Below, in pieces: positions 35,251 through 44,150 of a stretch of 64,000 bases of DNA (the first letter of the stretch is position 1; each line of letters opens with the position of its first letter). The notes beneath the pieces were generated by a model, which made no database searches, had not been told where the DNA came from, and saw only the letters and a program-made list of their open reading frames with translations. The stretch is from the NCBI RefSeq assembly GCF_011516645.4, contig NZ_CP088285.1, positions 8,946,501 to 9,010,500 of the forward strand, given 5' to 3'. The position numbers and the translations under genes were made by a program. The DNA is from Bradyrhizobium septentrionale (GTDB lineage: Bacteria; Pseudomonadota; Alphaproteobacteria; Rhizobiales; Xanthobacteraceae).

Positions 35251-36963
35251 ATGAGCAATGGCAAGATTCCGAAAAGCCTTGAAGCCAGCACCGAGCCGAC
35301 CAACGCGGGACTGAAGCGCCGCGATCTGCTGTTGAGCGGTAGTTCTCTCATCGCGGCGTCGGCGCTCTCAGCCGTTGGCCTGACCAGCACTGCGCAAGCG
35401 CAGCAACCGACACCGGCGCCCGCCCCCGCTGCGGCCGGCCAGCGGCCGAACATCGTCTTTATCATGGGTGACGACATCGGCTGGTTCAATATCGGCGCCT
35501 ACCACCAGGGTATCATGGCAAGCCGGACACCAAACCTCGACAAGCTCGCCGCGGAGGGCATGCGTTTCACCGACTATTACGCCGAGGCGAGTTGCACCGC
35601 CGGTCGCGCCAACTTCATCACTGGGGAACTGCCAATCCGAACCGGGCTTACCACGGTCGGCCAAGCTGGCTCCCCTATCGGCATGCCGGCTCAAGCGCCA
35701 ACCATTGCGACCGCGTTGAAATCCATGGGGTACGCGACGGGACAGTTCGGCAAGAACCACCTGGGCGACCTCAACGAGTTCCTGCCGACCATGCACGGGT
35801 TCGACGAATTCTATGGTTATCTCTACCATCTCGATGCGATGGAAGATCCGGCCCACCGCAATTACCCGCAATCGCTGTTGGCCAGTGTCGGTCCCCGCAA
35901 CATGGTTCATTCATGGGCGAGCAACGTCGATGATCCGACGGTGCAGACGCGCTGGGGCAAGATCGGCAAGCAAAAGATTGAGGACGCCGGACCGCTTTAT
36001 CCAAGGCGGATGGAGACGGTGGATGATGAAATCCTGAAAATTACGTTCGACTTCATCGACAAGGCCAAGCGGGACAACAAGCCGTTCTTCGTCTGGCTCA
36101 ACCCCACGCGCATGCACGTGGTCACCCACCTCTCGGAGAAATACGAGAACATGCGCAATTCTGACAACGGTTGGTCGGTTTCCGAGGGCGGGTTCGCCCA
36201 ACTGGACGATATCGTCGGCGCCGTGATGAAGAAGCTCAAGGACGAGGGCTTCGACGACAACACGATCGTCGCGTTCACAACCGACAACGGCGCGGAGAAC
36301 TTCACCTGGCCGGATGGCGGACAGACGCCGTTCGCGGGCGGCAAGGGAACGGCACTGGAAGGCGGCTTCCGTGTACCGTGCATGATCCGCTGGCCGGGCA
36401 AGGTGCCGGCGGGAAAGGTCGAGAACGGCATTGTGTCCGGACTCGACTGGTTCCCGACCTTCATCGCTGCCGCCGGCAATCCGAATATCGCCGAAGAGTT
36501 GAGGAAGGGAAAGCAGCTCGGCGACAAGACCTACAAGGTCTACCTCGATGGGTACAACCAGATGGACCTGATTACCGGAAAAGGCCCGTCTGCCCGCCAC
36601 TCGATCTTCTATTTCACGGAAGGCACATTGAGCGCGGTGCGCATCGACGACTTCAAGTATCGCTTCACCGATCAGCCGAGCGGCTGGTTAGGCGGCACGG
36701 TCAAGGTTGATTGGCCGATCCTCACCAACATTCGGCTTGATCCCTTCGAACGTACGGGCCTGCCCAGTGGCGATAAGGGGTCGCTGTCATACTATAACTG
36801 GTTTGTTTACGAGTTCTGGCGGTTCCAGTTCGTGCAGCAAGAGGTCGGCAAGCTCGCCCAGACCGCGATCGAGTATCCGCCAATGCAGAAGGGCGCGAGC
36901 TTCAATCTCGAAGCCGTCAAGGAGCAGATCGAGAAGGCGATGCAGTCGCGCGCTGGCAGGTAG
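35251..36963 (+). CDS. Arylsulfatase family protein, Tat-exported
   Basis: 570-aa sulfatase. The N-terminus has a Tat motif (LKRRDLLLSGSSLIAASALSAVGL), so the enzyme goes folded to the periplasm. The metal site starts with MGDDIGW (D74/D75), and the nucleophile is C115 in SCTAGRANFITG, which fits the C-x-A-x-R variant that is oxidised to formylglycine. FGKNHLGD and DNGAENFTWPDGGQTPF complete the active site. An AGGGAGAGGA-type site precedes the ATG. It probably releases sulfate or cleaves a phosphonate/phosphate-like ester; the substrate is unknown. A FixK/FNR box upstream is unexpected for a sulfatase. Confidence 0.9.
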   Translation: MSNGKIPKSLEASTEPTNAGLKRRDLLLSGSSLIAASALSAVGLTSTAQAQQPTPAPAPAAAGQRPNIVFIMGDDIGWFNIGAYHQGIMASRTPNLDKLAAEGMRFTDYYAEASCTAGRANFITGELPIRTGLTTVGQAGSPIGMPAQAPTIATALKSMGYATGQFGKNHLGDLNEFLPTMHGFDEFYGYLYHLDAMEDPAHRNYPQSLLASVGPRNMVHSWASNVDDPTVQTRWGKIGKQKIEDAGPLYPRRMETVDDEILKITFDFIDKAKRDNKPFFVWLNPTRMHVVTHLSEKYENMRNSDNGWSVSEGGFAQLDDIVGAVMKKLKDEGFDDNTIVAFTTDNGAENFTWPDGGQTPFAGGKGTALEGGFRVPCMIRWPGKVPAGKVENGIVSGLDWFPTFIAAAGNPNIAEELRKGKQLGDKTYKVYLDGYNQMDLITGKGPSARHSIFYFTEGTLSAVRIDDFKYRFTDQPSGWLGGTVKVDWPILTNIRLDPFERTGLPSGDKGSLSYYNWFVYEFWRFQFVQQEVGKLAQTAIEYPPMQKGASFNLEAVKEQIEKAMQSRAGR

Positions 36964-37073
36964 ATGTGCGGTGCGGCGGGATCCCAAGCCCGCATGGGCG
37001 CCGCGACATGCAGGACCCTCGCCCCCAGGGTGCCGCTTCGCTCACCCGGAGGCGCGGCTATCTAGCAAAGGAC

Positions 37074-37160
37074 CGTCATTGCCGGGCTTGACCCGGCAAC
37101 CATCGAAGCCAAGGACTCCTTCGAAAGAGGATGGATGCCCGGGTCAAGCCGGCCATGACG
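37074..37160. repeat. REP-like inverted repeat downstream of the sulfatase
   Basis: Arms at 37074-37095 and 37140-37160 are near-perfect inverted copies built around GCCGGGCTTGACCCGG, with about 44 bp between. It sits between convergent stops (36963 and 37167), so it may act as a terminator for both sides. Confidence 0.7.
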
Positions 37161-37166
37161 AGCGGC

Positions 37167-39650
37167 TCAAGCCGCCTTCGACGCGCGCGCCGCAAAGCCG
37201 CTCAGCAGCGCCGCGATCTCGCCCGCCGGCCTCGCCGCGCTGAACAGGAAACCCTGCACCTCGTTGCAGCCTTCGGCGCGCAGCCAGTCGAGCTGGTCTG
37301 TTGTCTCGACCCCTTCCGCCGTCGTCGTGATCTTGAGGCTGCGGCCGAGGCCGGAGATCGCGCGCACGATGGCGAGGCAGTCGGAGCGCCGCGCCAGATC
37401 CTTCACGAAGGAGCGGTCGATCTTGATCTTGTCGAATGGGAAGCTGCGCAGATAGCTCAGGCTGGAATAGCCGGTGCCGAAATCGTCCATCGAGATGCTG
37501 ACGCCGAGCTCGCGCAGCTGGTGCAGGATCGCGAGGTTGGCTTCGGTCTCCGCCAGAAACACCGACTCGGTGATCTCGAGCTCGAGCCGCTGCGCCGGCA
37601 GGCCGGAATGCGCCAGCGCCGAGATCACGGCCTGGACCAGATTGCGGCTGCGGAACTGCACCGGCGACAGATTGACTGCGACCTTGACGTCGGTGGGCCA
37701 CTTCATCGCCTCGGCGCAGGCTTCGCGCAGCACCCATTCGCCGAGCGCGACGATGAGGCCGATGTCTTCCGCAACCGGGATGAACTCCGCGGGCGAGACC
37801 ATGCCCTTTTGCGGGTGCTGCCAGCGCAGCAGCGACTCGAAGCCGCTAATGCGGTCGGCTGCAATGTCGACCAGCGGCTGGTAGTGCAGCTCGAACTCGC
37901 CGTTGCTGAAGGCCGCGCGCAAATCGCGCTCCATGTCGCGGCGCTTCTGCGCCTGCTGGTCCATCTCGGGTTCGAAGAAGTGGTGCACGCCGCCGCCCTC
38001 GGACTTGGCGCGGTACAACGCCATGTCGGCATTGCGCATCAGTTCTTCCGACGTGGTGCCGTCGCCCGGCGACAGCGCGATCCCGATGCTGGCGCCGACC
38101 ACGACCTCGAGCCCGTCGATCCTGTAGGGCGCACTCAGCACGTCGATCAGCCGTTCGGCAAAGCCGCTCGCCTCGTTGGGCGAAACGTCAGCGGCAAGCA
38201 CGACCGCGAACTCGTCGCCGCCGAGACGGGCCGCCACATTGTCGTCGCGGACCACCTCGCGCAGCCGCTCCGCCACCAGCTTGAGCAGCCTGTCGCCCAT
38301 CGGATGCCCGAAGGAATCGTTGACGTTCTTGAACAGGTCGAGATCGAGGCACATCACCGCAACGCGCTTGCTACTGGGCCGGCCACGCTCCAGCGCCTCG
38401 CGCAACCGCTCCTGGTAGAAGTCGCGGTTCGGCAAATTGGTGAGCCCGTCATGGTGAGCCATGTGCGCGATGCGCGCTTCGGCGGCCCGGCGCTCGGTGA
38501 TGTCGACCACCGCGACCAGATAGCCGTCGCGGCCCTCGAAGGTCACCTTGCGTCCGAAGGTCAGCACGTGGATCTCGGTGCCGTCGGCCCTGATATGCCG
38601 CCAATCGCGGCTCGATTGATAAACGTCGCCGATCTCGCGCAAGGCCGCGGCGTGCACGCCCCACTCATCCTCCGGCCAGATCTCGCGCAGCGTCATGCCG
38701 AGAAATCGGTCGCGGCTGTAGCCATAGTGCTGAACGGCAGCGTCGTTGACGCTGAGGAATTCCATCGTGTCGGCGGCGAACACCCACATCGGCATCGGGT
38801 TGTTCTCGAACAGCAGACGGAACGACTCTTCGCGCCGCTTCAACGCAGTGACGTCGGAGACCGTCAGCGACAGCATGTCGCCGAACGCCGTGACGCCGAG
38901 CCGCAGACAGCGATCGCCGCTGTCGATCTCGAACTGGCCGCCAGGACCGCTTCCGACGAATCGACGCAGACGGTTCATCACCAATGGCGCCGCAAGCGGA
39001 TTGCCGCCGGCGCTGAGCCGGCGCCACAGCAAGTCGGTCGCGGGCTGCATCAGGAGCCTTGCAGCGCCCTGGTTGAGATGCACGATCTGGAAGTCGGCCG
39101 CTTCGCCCCGCGCATTGCGAATCGCGGCGAGCGACAGCACGCCCTCGTCGGTGGCCGAGAAAATCGTATCGAGAAGATTGTACTGCGCATTGCGCTCGTT
39201 GACATAGACGCCGACCAGGATGCCGCCCCAGCGCGACCGCGTCGGCAGCGCCAGCACGTCAAAGGTCCGCACCAGACCGTCGCGCACGCAATGCGCCGAC
39301 GCGAGATAGGGCCTGCAGTTCTCGCGCGCGTTTGCGGCGGCTTCGGTCAACGCGGTCGCGCAATCCGGCGGCAGCGCACTGAGCGGAATGTCCCAGCGTT
39401 CGTCGTTCAGCCAGGTCTGGACGTAGCGGCCGGTGTGAGACACGGTGAGCACACCGTCGACGTTGCGCAGCAGCACGATGTGATCCGCGAGCCGGCCAAG
39501 GCTGCCGAGCATGACGTCTTCATAGTGCGGCAGCTTCTCGCCGGGACGGACCGCGGCCTGCCACTTGCGCTGCAGGACCGGAACGTCGGCGAACATCTCC
39601 GAATTGAACTTGGCCGATGTCTTTGCTGATTTCTTGTTGGCCATGATCAT
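37167..39650 (-). CDS. PAS-GGDEF-EAL diguanylate cyclase/phosphodiesterase
   Basis: 827-aa cyclic-di-GMP enzyme without membrane helices. Two PAS-like domains cover about residues 155-270 and 273-390 (the first is degenerate). The cyclase motif is intact, GGDEF at 477-481 with LTNLPNRDFYQERL upstream. The phosphodiesterase domain has ESLLRW at 605-610 in place of EALLRW; the catalytic Glu is kept, and MDDFGTGYSSLSYL and the metal ligands in NLSPVQF and ETTDQL appear present. Both activities are possible. The N-terminal ~150 residues may form another sensor. Start at 39650 or two codons later. Confidence 0.92.
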   Translation of the reverse strand: MIMANKKSAKTSAKFNSEMFADVPVLQRKWQAAVRPGEKLPHYEDVMLGSLGRLADHIVLLRNVDGVLTVSHTGRYVQTWLNDERWDIPLSALPPDCATALTEAAANARENCRPYLASAHCVRDGLVRTFDVLALPTRSRWGGILVGVYVNERNAQYNLLDTIFSATDEGVLSLAAIRNARGEAADFQIVHLNQGAARLLMQPATDLLWRRLSAGGNPLAAPLVMNRLRRFVGSGPGGQFEIDSGDRCLRLGVTAFGDMLSLTVSDVTALKRREESFRLLFENNPMPMWVFAADTMEFLSVNDAAVQHYGYSRDRFLGMTLREIWPEDEWGVHAAALREIGDVYQSSRDWRHIRADGTEIHVLTFGRKVTFEGRDGYLVAVVDITERRAAEARIAHMAHHDGLTNLPNRDFYQERLREALERGRPSSKRVAVMCLDLDLFKNVNDSFGHPMGDRLLKLVAERLREVVRDDNVAARLGGDEFAVVLAADVSPNEASGFAERLIDVLSAPYRIDGLEVVVGASIGIALSPGDGTTSEELMRNADMALYRAKSEGGGVHHFFEPEMDQQAQKRRDMERDLRAAFSNGEFELHYQPLVDIAADRISGFESLLRWQHPQKGMVSPAEFIPVAEDIGLIVALGEWVLREACAEAMKWPTDVKVAVNLSPVQFRSRNLVQAVISALAHSGLPAQRLELEITESVFLAETEANLAILHQLRELGVSISMDDFGTGYSSLSYLRSFPFDKIKIDRSFVKDLARRSDCLAIVRAISGLGRSLKITTTAEGVETTDQLDWLRAEGCNEVQGFLFSAARPAGEIAALLSGFAARASKAA

Positions 39651-39831
39651 GGCACGCCCCGTTCACGCAAACGCAAATCCCCGTGGCATCCAAGTCATGC
39701 CGCGGCTTAACGTCATGTAAAAATAGCGAGGCCGCGCGTCGCGGCGAGCGATTGTGACGGCTCAAATTCGCGCGATGGTTAGCTCGGATTAGAGACTATG
39801 ACAGCCGGATGAAATGCAGCACGGTCAGGCG

Positions 39832-40917
39832 TCAACGCGCCACGACCTCGACTTCGCCATCGACGCCGTTGACAACATTGAAGGGACGCTCGAACACCTT
39901 GCCCTCGTTCTTGGCGATCGCGCGATACTCGCCTTCGGACAGCACGACACGCGGGAACGCGCCGATCGATTCCTTGATCACGTCGCCGCCCGGCGTGATC
40001 ACCGACCATGCGGTGTTGGCGAGCGCCTCGCCGCCCTTCTCGCTGACCAGCTTGAGCGTGATGACGGCCGCGCGATGGGTGACGGTGACATCGGTGAGCT
40101 TGCCGGCCGCGACGCGGATGTCGGAACGCACCACCGAGTTGGCGTCACCATAGTTGGAGATGATGTAGTAGGTGCCCTCGGGCAGCAGCGCGACGTCGCC
40201 GGCGGCGACGTTGGGCACCAGCGCACCGCGATCCGAGCCGTCGAATTGGCTGCCCTTGTAGATCGCGAACGAAATCTGGTTGGCCGGGATCTTGCTGCTG
40301 CCGACCCGGCCTTCGATCCGCAGGCCCCCGGCCGGCAGCACGAAGAACTCGCGGTCGGTCTCCGACTTCAGGCTGACCGCGCGCACCGCGCTGACGAGGC
40401 CAAGCGCGACATGGACGACGTAATTGCCGGGCGGCAGCACGAGGTTGGGCGTCGCCCCCCGTTCCTCGCGGATCAGCTTGTAGGTGCCGTTGTCGTCAGG
40501 CTTGTCGGCGAACACCCGCCACACCAGCCCGGCATTGATCACCGGCAGGTCCTTGCCGTAGCGCGCCGTCAACGAGAGCACCGCCTGCCCCGCAGTCGGC
40601 GCGGCGCCGGCCGGAGGCAGCGCCGCCGGCGGCGTGGTCGCGATCGAGGGCTGGACGATGGTCGGCTGGGTCAGCGGACCGGGCAGAACGGGCCCCGAGC
40701 CGGCCCCGGACGGCGGCGCCAGATTCAGCGCCGGGCCGGACGGCGCCACCTCGGGCACCGAGGCCGGCGGGATCGGCGGCGGCCGGTCGCTGAAGAACTG
40801 CGCCGAGACGGAAGCGGGGATCAGGGCGATCAAAAATGCCGCAAGCGCCAGCAGCGGAAGGAGCCGCGTGCCCCGCCCGCATCCGTCGATGCCGTTGCCC
40901 CTCGAAGTCATCCCCAT
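39832..40917 (-). CDS. Exported protein of unknown function with carboxypeptidase-regulatory-like repeats
   Basis: 361-aa protein. After a short basic start, a signal peptide (LLPLLALAAFLIALIPASVSA) is followed by a Pro-rich linker of about 75 residues. The rest is beta-rich, with repeated patterns such as LPPGNYVVHVALGLVSAVRAV, LLPEGTYYIISNYGDANSVV and VLSEGEYRAIAKNEGKVFE that look like carboxypeptidase-regulatory or Ig-like beta sandwiches. The start at 40917 or 40911 is uncertain. No enzyme motif is visible. It may be a surface or periplasmic binding protein. Confidence 0.65.
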   Translation of the reverse strand: MGMTSRGNGIDGCGRGTRLLPLLALAAFLIALIPASVSAQFFSDRPPPIPPASVPEVAPSGPALNLAPPSGAGSGPVLPGPLTQPTIVQPSIATTPPAALPPAGAAPTAGQAVLSLTARYGKDLPVINAGLVWRVFADKPDDNGTYKLIREERGATPNLVLPPGNYVVHVALGLVSAVRAVSLKSETDREFFVLPAGGLRIEGRVGSSKIPANQISFAIYKGSQFDGSDRGALVPNVAAGDVALLPEGTYYIISNYGDANSVVRSDIRVAAGKLTDVTVTHRAAVITLKLVSEKGGEALANTAWSVITPGGDVIKESIGAFPRVVLSEGEYRAIAKNEGKVFERPFNVVNGVDGEVEVVAR

Positions 40918-41178
40918 GCTTTTCAACGAAAACGCGGCAAATTCAAGCCTTCGTCCAAGGGGCGTCCAAGGCTTTGTCACAGTCCCGGGGCTGCCGTCCC
41001 CCATTTGGAACCGGCCGATCAAGCCGATGTTAGCCGCAAGGTCGTGGTCCAGTCACATTCCCTGCCTACCGCGAACGGGCTAGGCACGAATAATGCCTGC
41101 GGGGAATAACCATGAAGTTGGACGACGCTGGCGCAGCCCTGCTGCGGGGCCTAGTCTCGCGCTGGCAGGAGATTTGTC

Positions 41179-42228
41179 GTGTTGGATAGCTGGATGGGCC
41201 GAGGCCACAAGAGCTCCGACGGCCCCGACAAGGTAGGACTGGGCACGGTTCGCCGGCCGGTGATCGGGCTAGCGCTCGGCGGCGGCGCCGCACGCGGCTT
41301 TGCCCATATCGGCATCATCAAGACCCTGCTCGCCCACGGCATCGTCCCCAACGTCGTGGTCGGCACCTCGATCGGCTCCGTGGTCGGCGGCGCCTATGCG
41401 GCCGGCCATATTGATACTTTGGAGAAATGGGCCCGTAGCCTGCAGCCGCGCAGCGTGCTCGGCTACCTCGACATCCGCCTCAACGGCTCCGGCCTGATCG
41501 GCGGCGCCAAACTGGCCGCCGAGATCGAGGGGGCGCTTGGAAAATCCATGATCGAGGATCTCGCGGTCAAGTTCGCAAGCGTTGCCACCGAGGTCCGCAC
41601 CGGCCACGAGATTTGGCTGACCCAGGGGCCCCTGGTCGACGCCATGCGCGCCTCCTACGCCCTGCCCGGCATCTTCGCACCGGTCCTGATCGGCGACCGC
41701 TGGCTGGTCGACGGCGCGCTGGTCAACCCGGTGCCGGTCTCGGCCGCGCGCGCGCTCGGCGCCGAGATCGTGATCGCGGCGAACCTTTCCAGCGACGTGT
41801 TCGCGCATTCGACCACGATCTACAATCACGGCGCGACGGCCCCGGCCCCCGAAGTGACGGTCGCGGTGACCGCCGAGGCGGAAATCGAACCGGAGCCGCC
41901 GAAGCGGCGCTTCGGCCGGTTCTTCTCGGCCGAACGCACTGTGAAGCGGGAGTTTTTCGGCAGCGCCAGCCGGCCCGGCATCTCCAGCGTGATGGTCGAC
42001 GCCTTCAACATCATGCAGGACCGCATCACCCGCGCGCGCCTCGCCGGCGATCCGCCCGACATGCTGATCTCGCCGCGGGTCGGCCAGATCGGCTGGTTCG
42101 ACTTCCACCGCGCCGACGACCTGATCGCACACGGCATCCGCGCCGCCGAGCGCGCCATCGGTGCGATCGAGGAAGCGATCGAGATCCTGGCGCCACCGTC
42201 GACCGGCGCCGGCACGTCAGGGAAATAG
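41179..42228 (+). CDS. Patatin-like phospholipase
   Basis: 349-aa lipid acyl hydrolase. The oxyanion hole is LGGGAARGFAHIG, the nucleophile Ser is in VVVGTSIGSVVGGAYAAG (GxSxG), and the catalytic Asp is in LVDGALVNPVPVSAARALG (DGA). A GTG start at 41179 has AGGAGA upstream. Between about residues 220 and 260 is an acidic/basic linker not conserved in the family. RssA-like proteins of this size are cytoplasmic. It is convergent with the CBS gene, 3 bp between stops. Confidence 0.9.
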   Translation: MLDSWMGRGHKSSDGPDKVGLGTVRRPVIGLALGGGAARGFAHIGIIKTLLAHGIVPNVVVGTSIGSVVGGAYAAGHIDTLEKWARSLQPRSVLGYLDIRLNGSGLIGGAKLAAEIEGALGKSMIEDLAVKFASVATEVRTGHEIWLTQGPLVDAMRASYALPGIFAPVLIGDRWLVDGALVNPVPVSAARALGAEIVIAANLSSDVFAHSTTIYNHGATAPAPEVTVAVTAEAEIEPEPPKRRFGRFFSAERTVKREFFGSASRPGISSVMVDAFNIMQDRITRARLAGDPPDMLISPRVGQIGWFDFHRADDLIAHGIRAAERAIGAIEEAIEILAPPSTGAGTSGK

Positions 42229-42231
42229 CAC

Positions 42232-42660
42232 TCAGGCGGTCTTGATGTAGTCGCGCAGCGCCTCCTGCTCGTGCTCGTATTCCTGCACGCGGCGCTTGAC
42301 GACGTCACCGATCGAGATCAGCCCGACCACCTTGCCGTCGTCGACCACAGGGAGATGGCGGAACTTGCCGGTGGTCATCACCTCCATGAGGCCGCTGACA
42401 GTGTCGGACTCGCGGCAGCTCACGACCTTCCTGGTCATCACCGCGCTCACCGGCTCGTCCAGTGCGCCTGCGCCTCGCTCGCTGATCACGCGAACGATGT
42501 CGCGCTCCGACAGGATGCCTTCCATGCGGCCCTGCTCCATCACCAGCACCGCACCGATCTTGCGCTCGCCGAGGAGCTTGACCGCGGCCGAGAGCTTCGC
42601 GCCTGGCGCGACGCTCATCACCTGATGGCCCTTTGCATCGAGAATGGAACGTACCGTCAT
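42232..42660 (-). CDS. CBS domain-containing protein
   Basis: 142-aa protein made of one CBS pair (Bateman module), about residues 8-60 and 75-130. Landmarks are MTVRSILDAKGHQVMSVAPGAKLSAAVKLL, GILSERDIVRVI, and RHLPVVDDGKVVGLISIGDVVKRRV. GGGAGA precedes the ATG at 42660; upstream extension is not needed. CBS pairs bind adenosine nucleotides and often regulate partners; the partner is unknown here. Confidence 0.9.
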   Translation of the reverse strand: MTVRSILDAKGHQVMSVAPGAKLSAAVKLLGERKIGAVLVMEQGRMEGILSERDIVRVISERGAGALDEPVSAVMTRKVVSCRESDTVSGLMEVMTTGKFRHLPVVDDGKVVGLISIGDVVKRRVQEYEHEQEALRDYIKTA

Positions 42661-42848
42661 TGTCGTCTCCCTGAATCCGTCCGCGCCCCTTTGAGGAGGT
42701 CGCGCCTGTTCGCCAGAGTCTTCAATCAACAGTTCCGCGCCGATTTCGGTTCCGGGGCGCGGTGAGTAGCTGGGCTCTATCTGTCGGCCCGCTTTGTTTC
42801 TGCGTCGCAAAGATGATGGAGGAATTCGATCCGAGCCGCAAGCGGCGA

Positions 42849-43646
42849 TCAGACGCGCCCCGACTGATCCACCGACGACGCATCTGCAGCATCGTCCCGC
42901 GCGCGCGGGACCGGATCGAACAGCGAGAACAGCAACAGCCCGGCGAGGAAGCCGCCGATATGGGCCTGCCAGGCGACGCTCGCGCCCTCACCGCCGAGCG
43001 AAAGCGAGGTGGCGCCGAACAGGATATTGACGCCGAACCAGATCGCCAGGAACGCGAGCACCCGTCCGTTGCGCAGCGCCCGCCACAGCGACAGCGCAGG
43101 CACCTTGGCGGCCGCCTCGGCGTCGCCCCGGTTGAACGACAGGAAGCTGCCCTTCACGAAGGCGAAGCGGATCGCCGCTGCCATCGTGCCCGACACCGAC
43201 GCCGATGCACCGATCATCGGCGCGATCGCGTGCTCATGGGTCAGCAGATGCGCGAGCGCACCCGCGGCCGCCGTCACCGCCATGAAGACGAAGAAGCGCA
43301 GCGCGCCGAAGCGCCGCGCCAGCGCGCTGCCGAACGGCAGCAGCCACAGCACGTTGAAGGCGATGTGGGTGAGGTTGGCGTGCAGCAGCGAATAGGTGAC
43401 GAAGGTCCAGACCTTGGCGCCGTCCCCGCCCGGGAAGGTGATGTCGAGCAGCGTCGAATCGTAGCGCTTCGGGATGAAGCCGAAGACGTCGATGGTCCAG
43501 TTTTCCATCTCCGGCGGCAGCAGCACCCGCAGATGGATCACCGCGATCAGGAGGATGTAGGCGGTGAGCGCCGGCGGCAAGGTCAGGATCGGCTCGCGCG
43601 GCGCCTCCGGCGGCGGCGCGAGCGGGGATTCGGGATGGGAGTCCAA
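42849..43646 (-). CDS. Rhomboid family intramembrane serine protease
   Basis: 265-aa membrane protein with six or seven helices. The catalytic Ser is S148 in IGASASVSG and the His is H229 in QAHIGGFLAG, both in helices as expected. The oxyanion-associated region HANLTHIAFNVLWLLPFG is typical. The motif is GASA rather than the usual GASG, a small change. It cleaves membrane protein substrates within the bilayer; no substrate is evident from the neighbours. Confidence 0.88.
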   Translation of the reverse strand: MDSHPESPLAPPPEAPREPILTLPPALTAYILLIAVIHLRVLLPPEMENWTIDVFGFIPKRYDSTLLDITFPGGDGAKVWTFVTYSLLHANLTHIAFNVLWLLPFGSALARRFGALRFFVFMAVTAAAGALAHLLTHEHAIAPMIGASASVSGTMAAAIRFAFVKGSFLSFNRGDAEAAAKVPALSLWRALRNGRVLAFLAIWFGVNILFGATSLSLGGEGASVAWQAHIGGFLAGLLLFSLFDPVPRARDDAADASSVDQSGRV

Positions 43647-43782
43647 GGGGTCGGCGACCTCGCATGCGGCGGTGAATCAGAGATAGGCGGCTTTGACACC
43701 ACTGTGCAAGTGCACAATCCCGAAATCGGACATCAGCTGTCGCACGGCGCGAGAATCGAGACAAAAGAGCTCGAGACAAAAG

Positions 43783-43811
43783 AAAAGGGAGGACGCTGAG
43801 AACGTCCTCCC
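43783..43811 (-). terminator. Intrinsic terminator on the minus strand
   Basis: GGGAGGACG-N7-CGTCCTCCC is a perfect 9-bp stem. On the minus strand it is followed by TTTTCTTTTG, a U-rich tail, so it is a strong terminator for leftward transcription. No protein gene upstream on that strand would use it, which points to a small RNA (next entry). Confidence 0.7.
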
Positions 43812-43978
43812 TGATCGGCTGATCTTCTCGTGTCCCAGAGGGATCGGGAGAACATCCCCACCCCTCCCCGCACGATGACCAAGCTGTTTGACACCACCTG
43901 TGTACCAACCACGCCGGCGCTTGGGGCAGCCGGCGAACGGGAACGCGCGGACCCTACTCGGAGGTTCCACGGGCGCCA
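43786..43978 (-). ncRNA. Candidate small RNA, about 190 nt
   Basis: Minus-strand stretch from a possible promoter near 43990 to the intrinsic terminator at 43783-43811. It has no reading frame of interest but several hairpins: CGCCGGC-N10-GCCGGCG (about 43912-43937), GGGAT-N9-ATCCC, and the terminator stem. Just before it lies a perfect CtrA-type box. It could equally be a leader or antisense transcript. I could not match it to a named RNA such as 6S or SRP RNA. Ends are estimates. Confidence 0.4.
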
Positions 43979-43987
43979 AGGACATAG

Positions 43988-44002
43988 TTAAATTTACGTT
44001 AA
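43988..44002. promoter_or_regulatory. Perfect CtrA-type box between the candidate small RNA and the PAS gene
   Basis: TTAAATTTACGTTAA matches TTAA-N7-TTAA. It lies about 10 bp before the proposed small-RNA start (minus strand) and about 150 bp before the PAS-protein ATG (plus strand), so either could be the target. Confidence 0.55.
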
Positions 44003-44060
44003 CAACACAAAGCTGCCGATAAGCCGCCCAAAGCGCGGCCGCGGCATGGACGCTGCACAG

Positions 44061-44132
44061 CCTTCCCTGCAAAACAGAGAAGGGAAGGCGCCTGAGCAAA
44101 ACCGGGACAGATGTGTCCCGCCGAGACAGGCG
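44061..44132 (+). promoter_or_regulatory. Structured leader of the PAS-domain gene
   Basis: Two stems lie in the 5' region of the gene at 44151: CCTTCCCT (44061-44068) with AGGGAAGG (44081-44088), then CGCCTG (44089-44094) with CAGGCG (44127-44132) enclosing GGGACA-N4-TGTCCC (44104-44119). The arrangement ends about 18 bp before the ATG. It does not match any riboswitch consensus I can recall. Confidence 0.35.
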
Positions 44133-44150
44133 CCGGGCAAGGTTCTTTAG

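Noticed and set aside
43786..43978. 6S RNA or SRP RNA
   Set aside because: I looked for the closing stem and central bubble of 6S and for the conserved SRP tetraloop region and did not find them.
44041..44150. Cyclic-di-GMP riboswitch
   Set aside because: The leader is structured, but the conserved GEMM core sequences could not be aligned to it.
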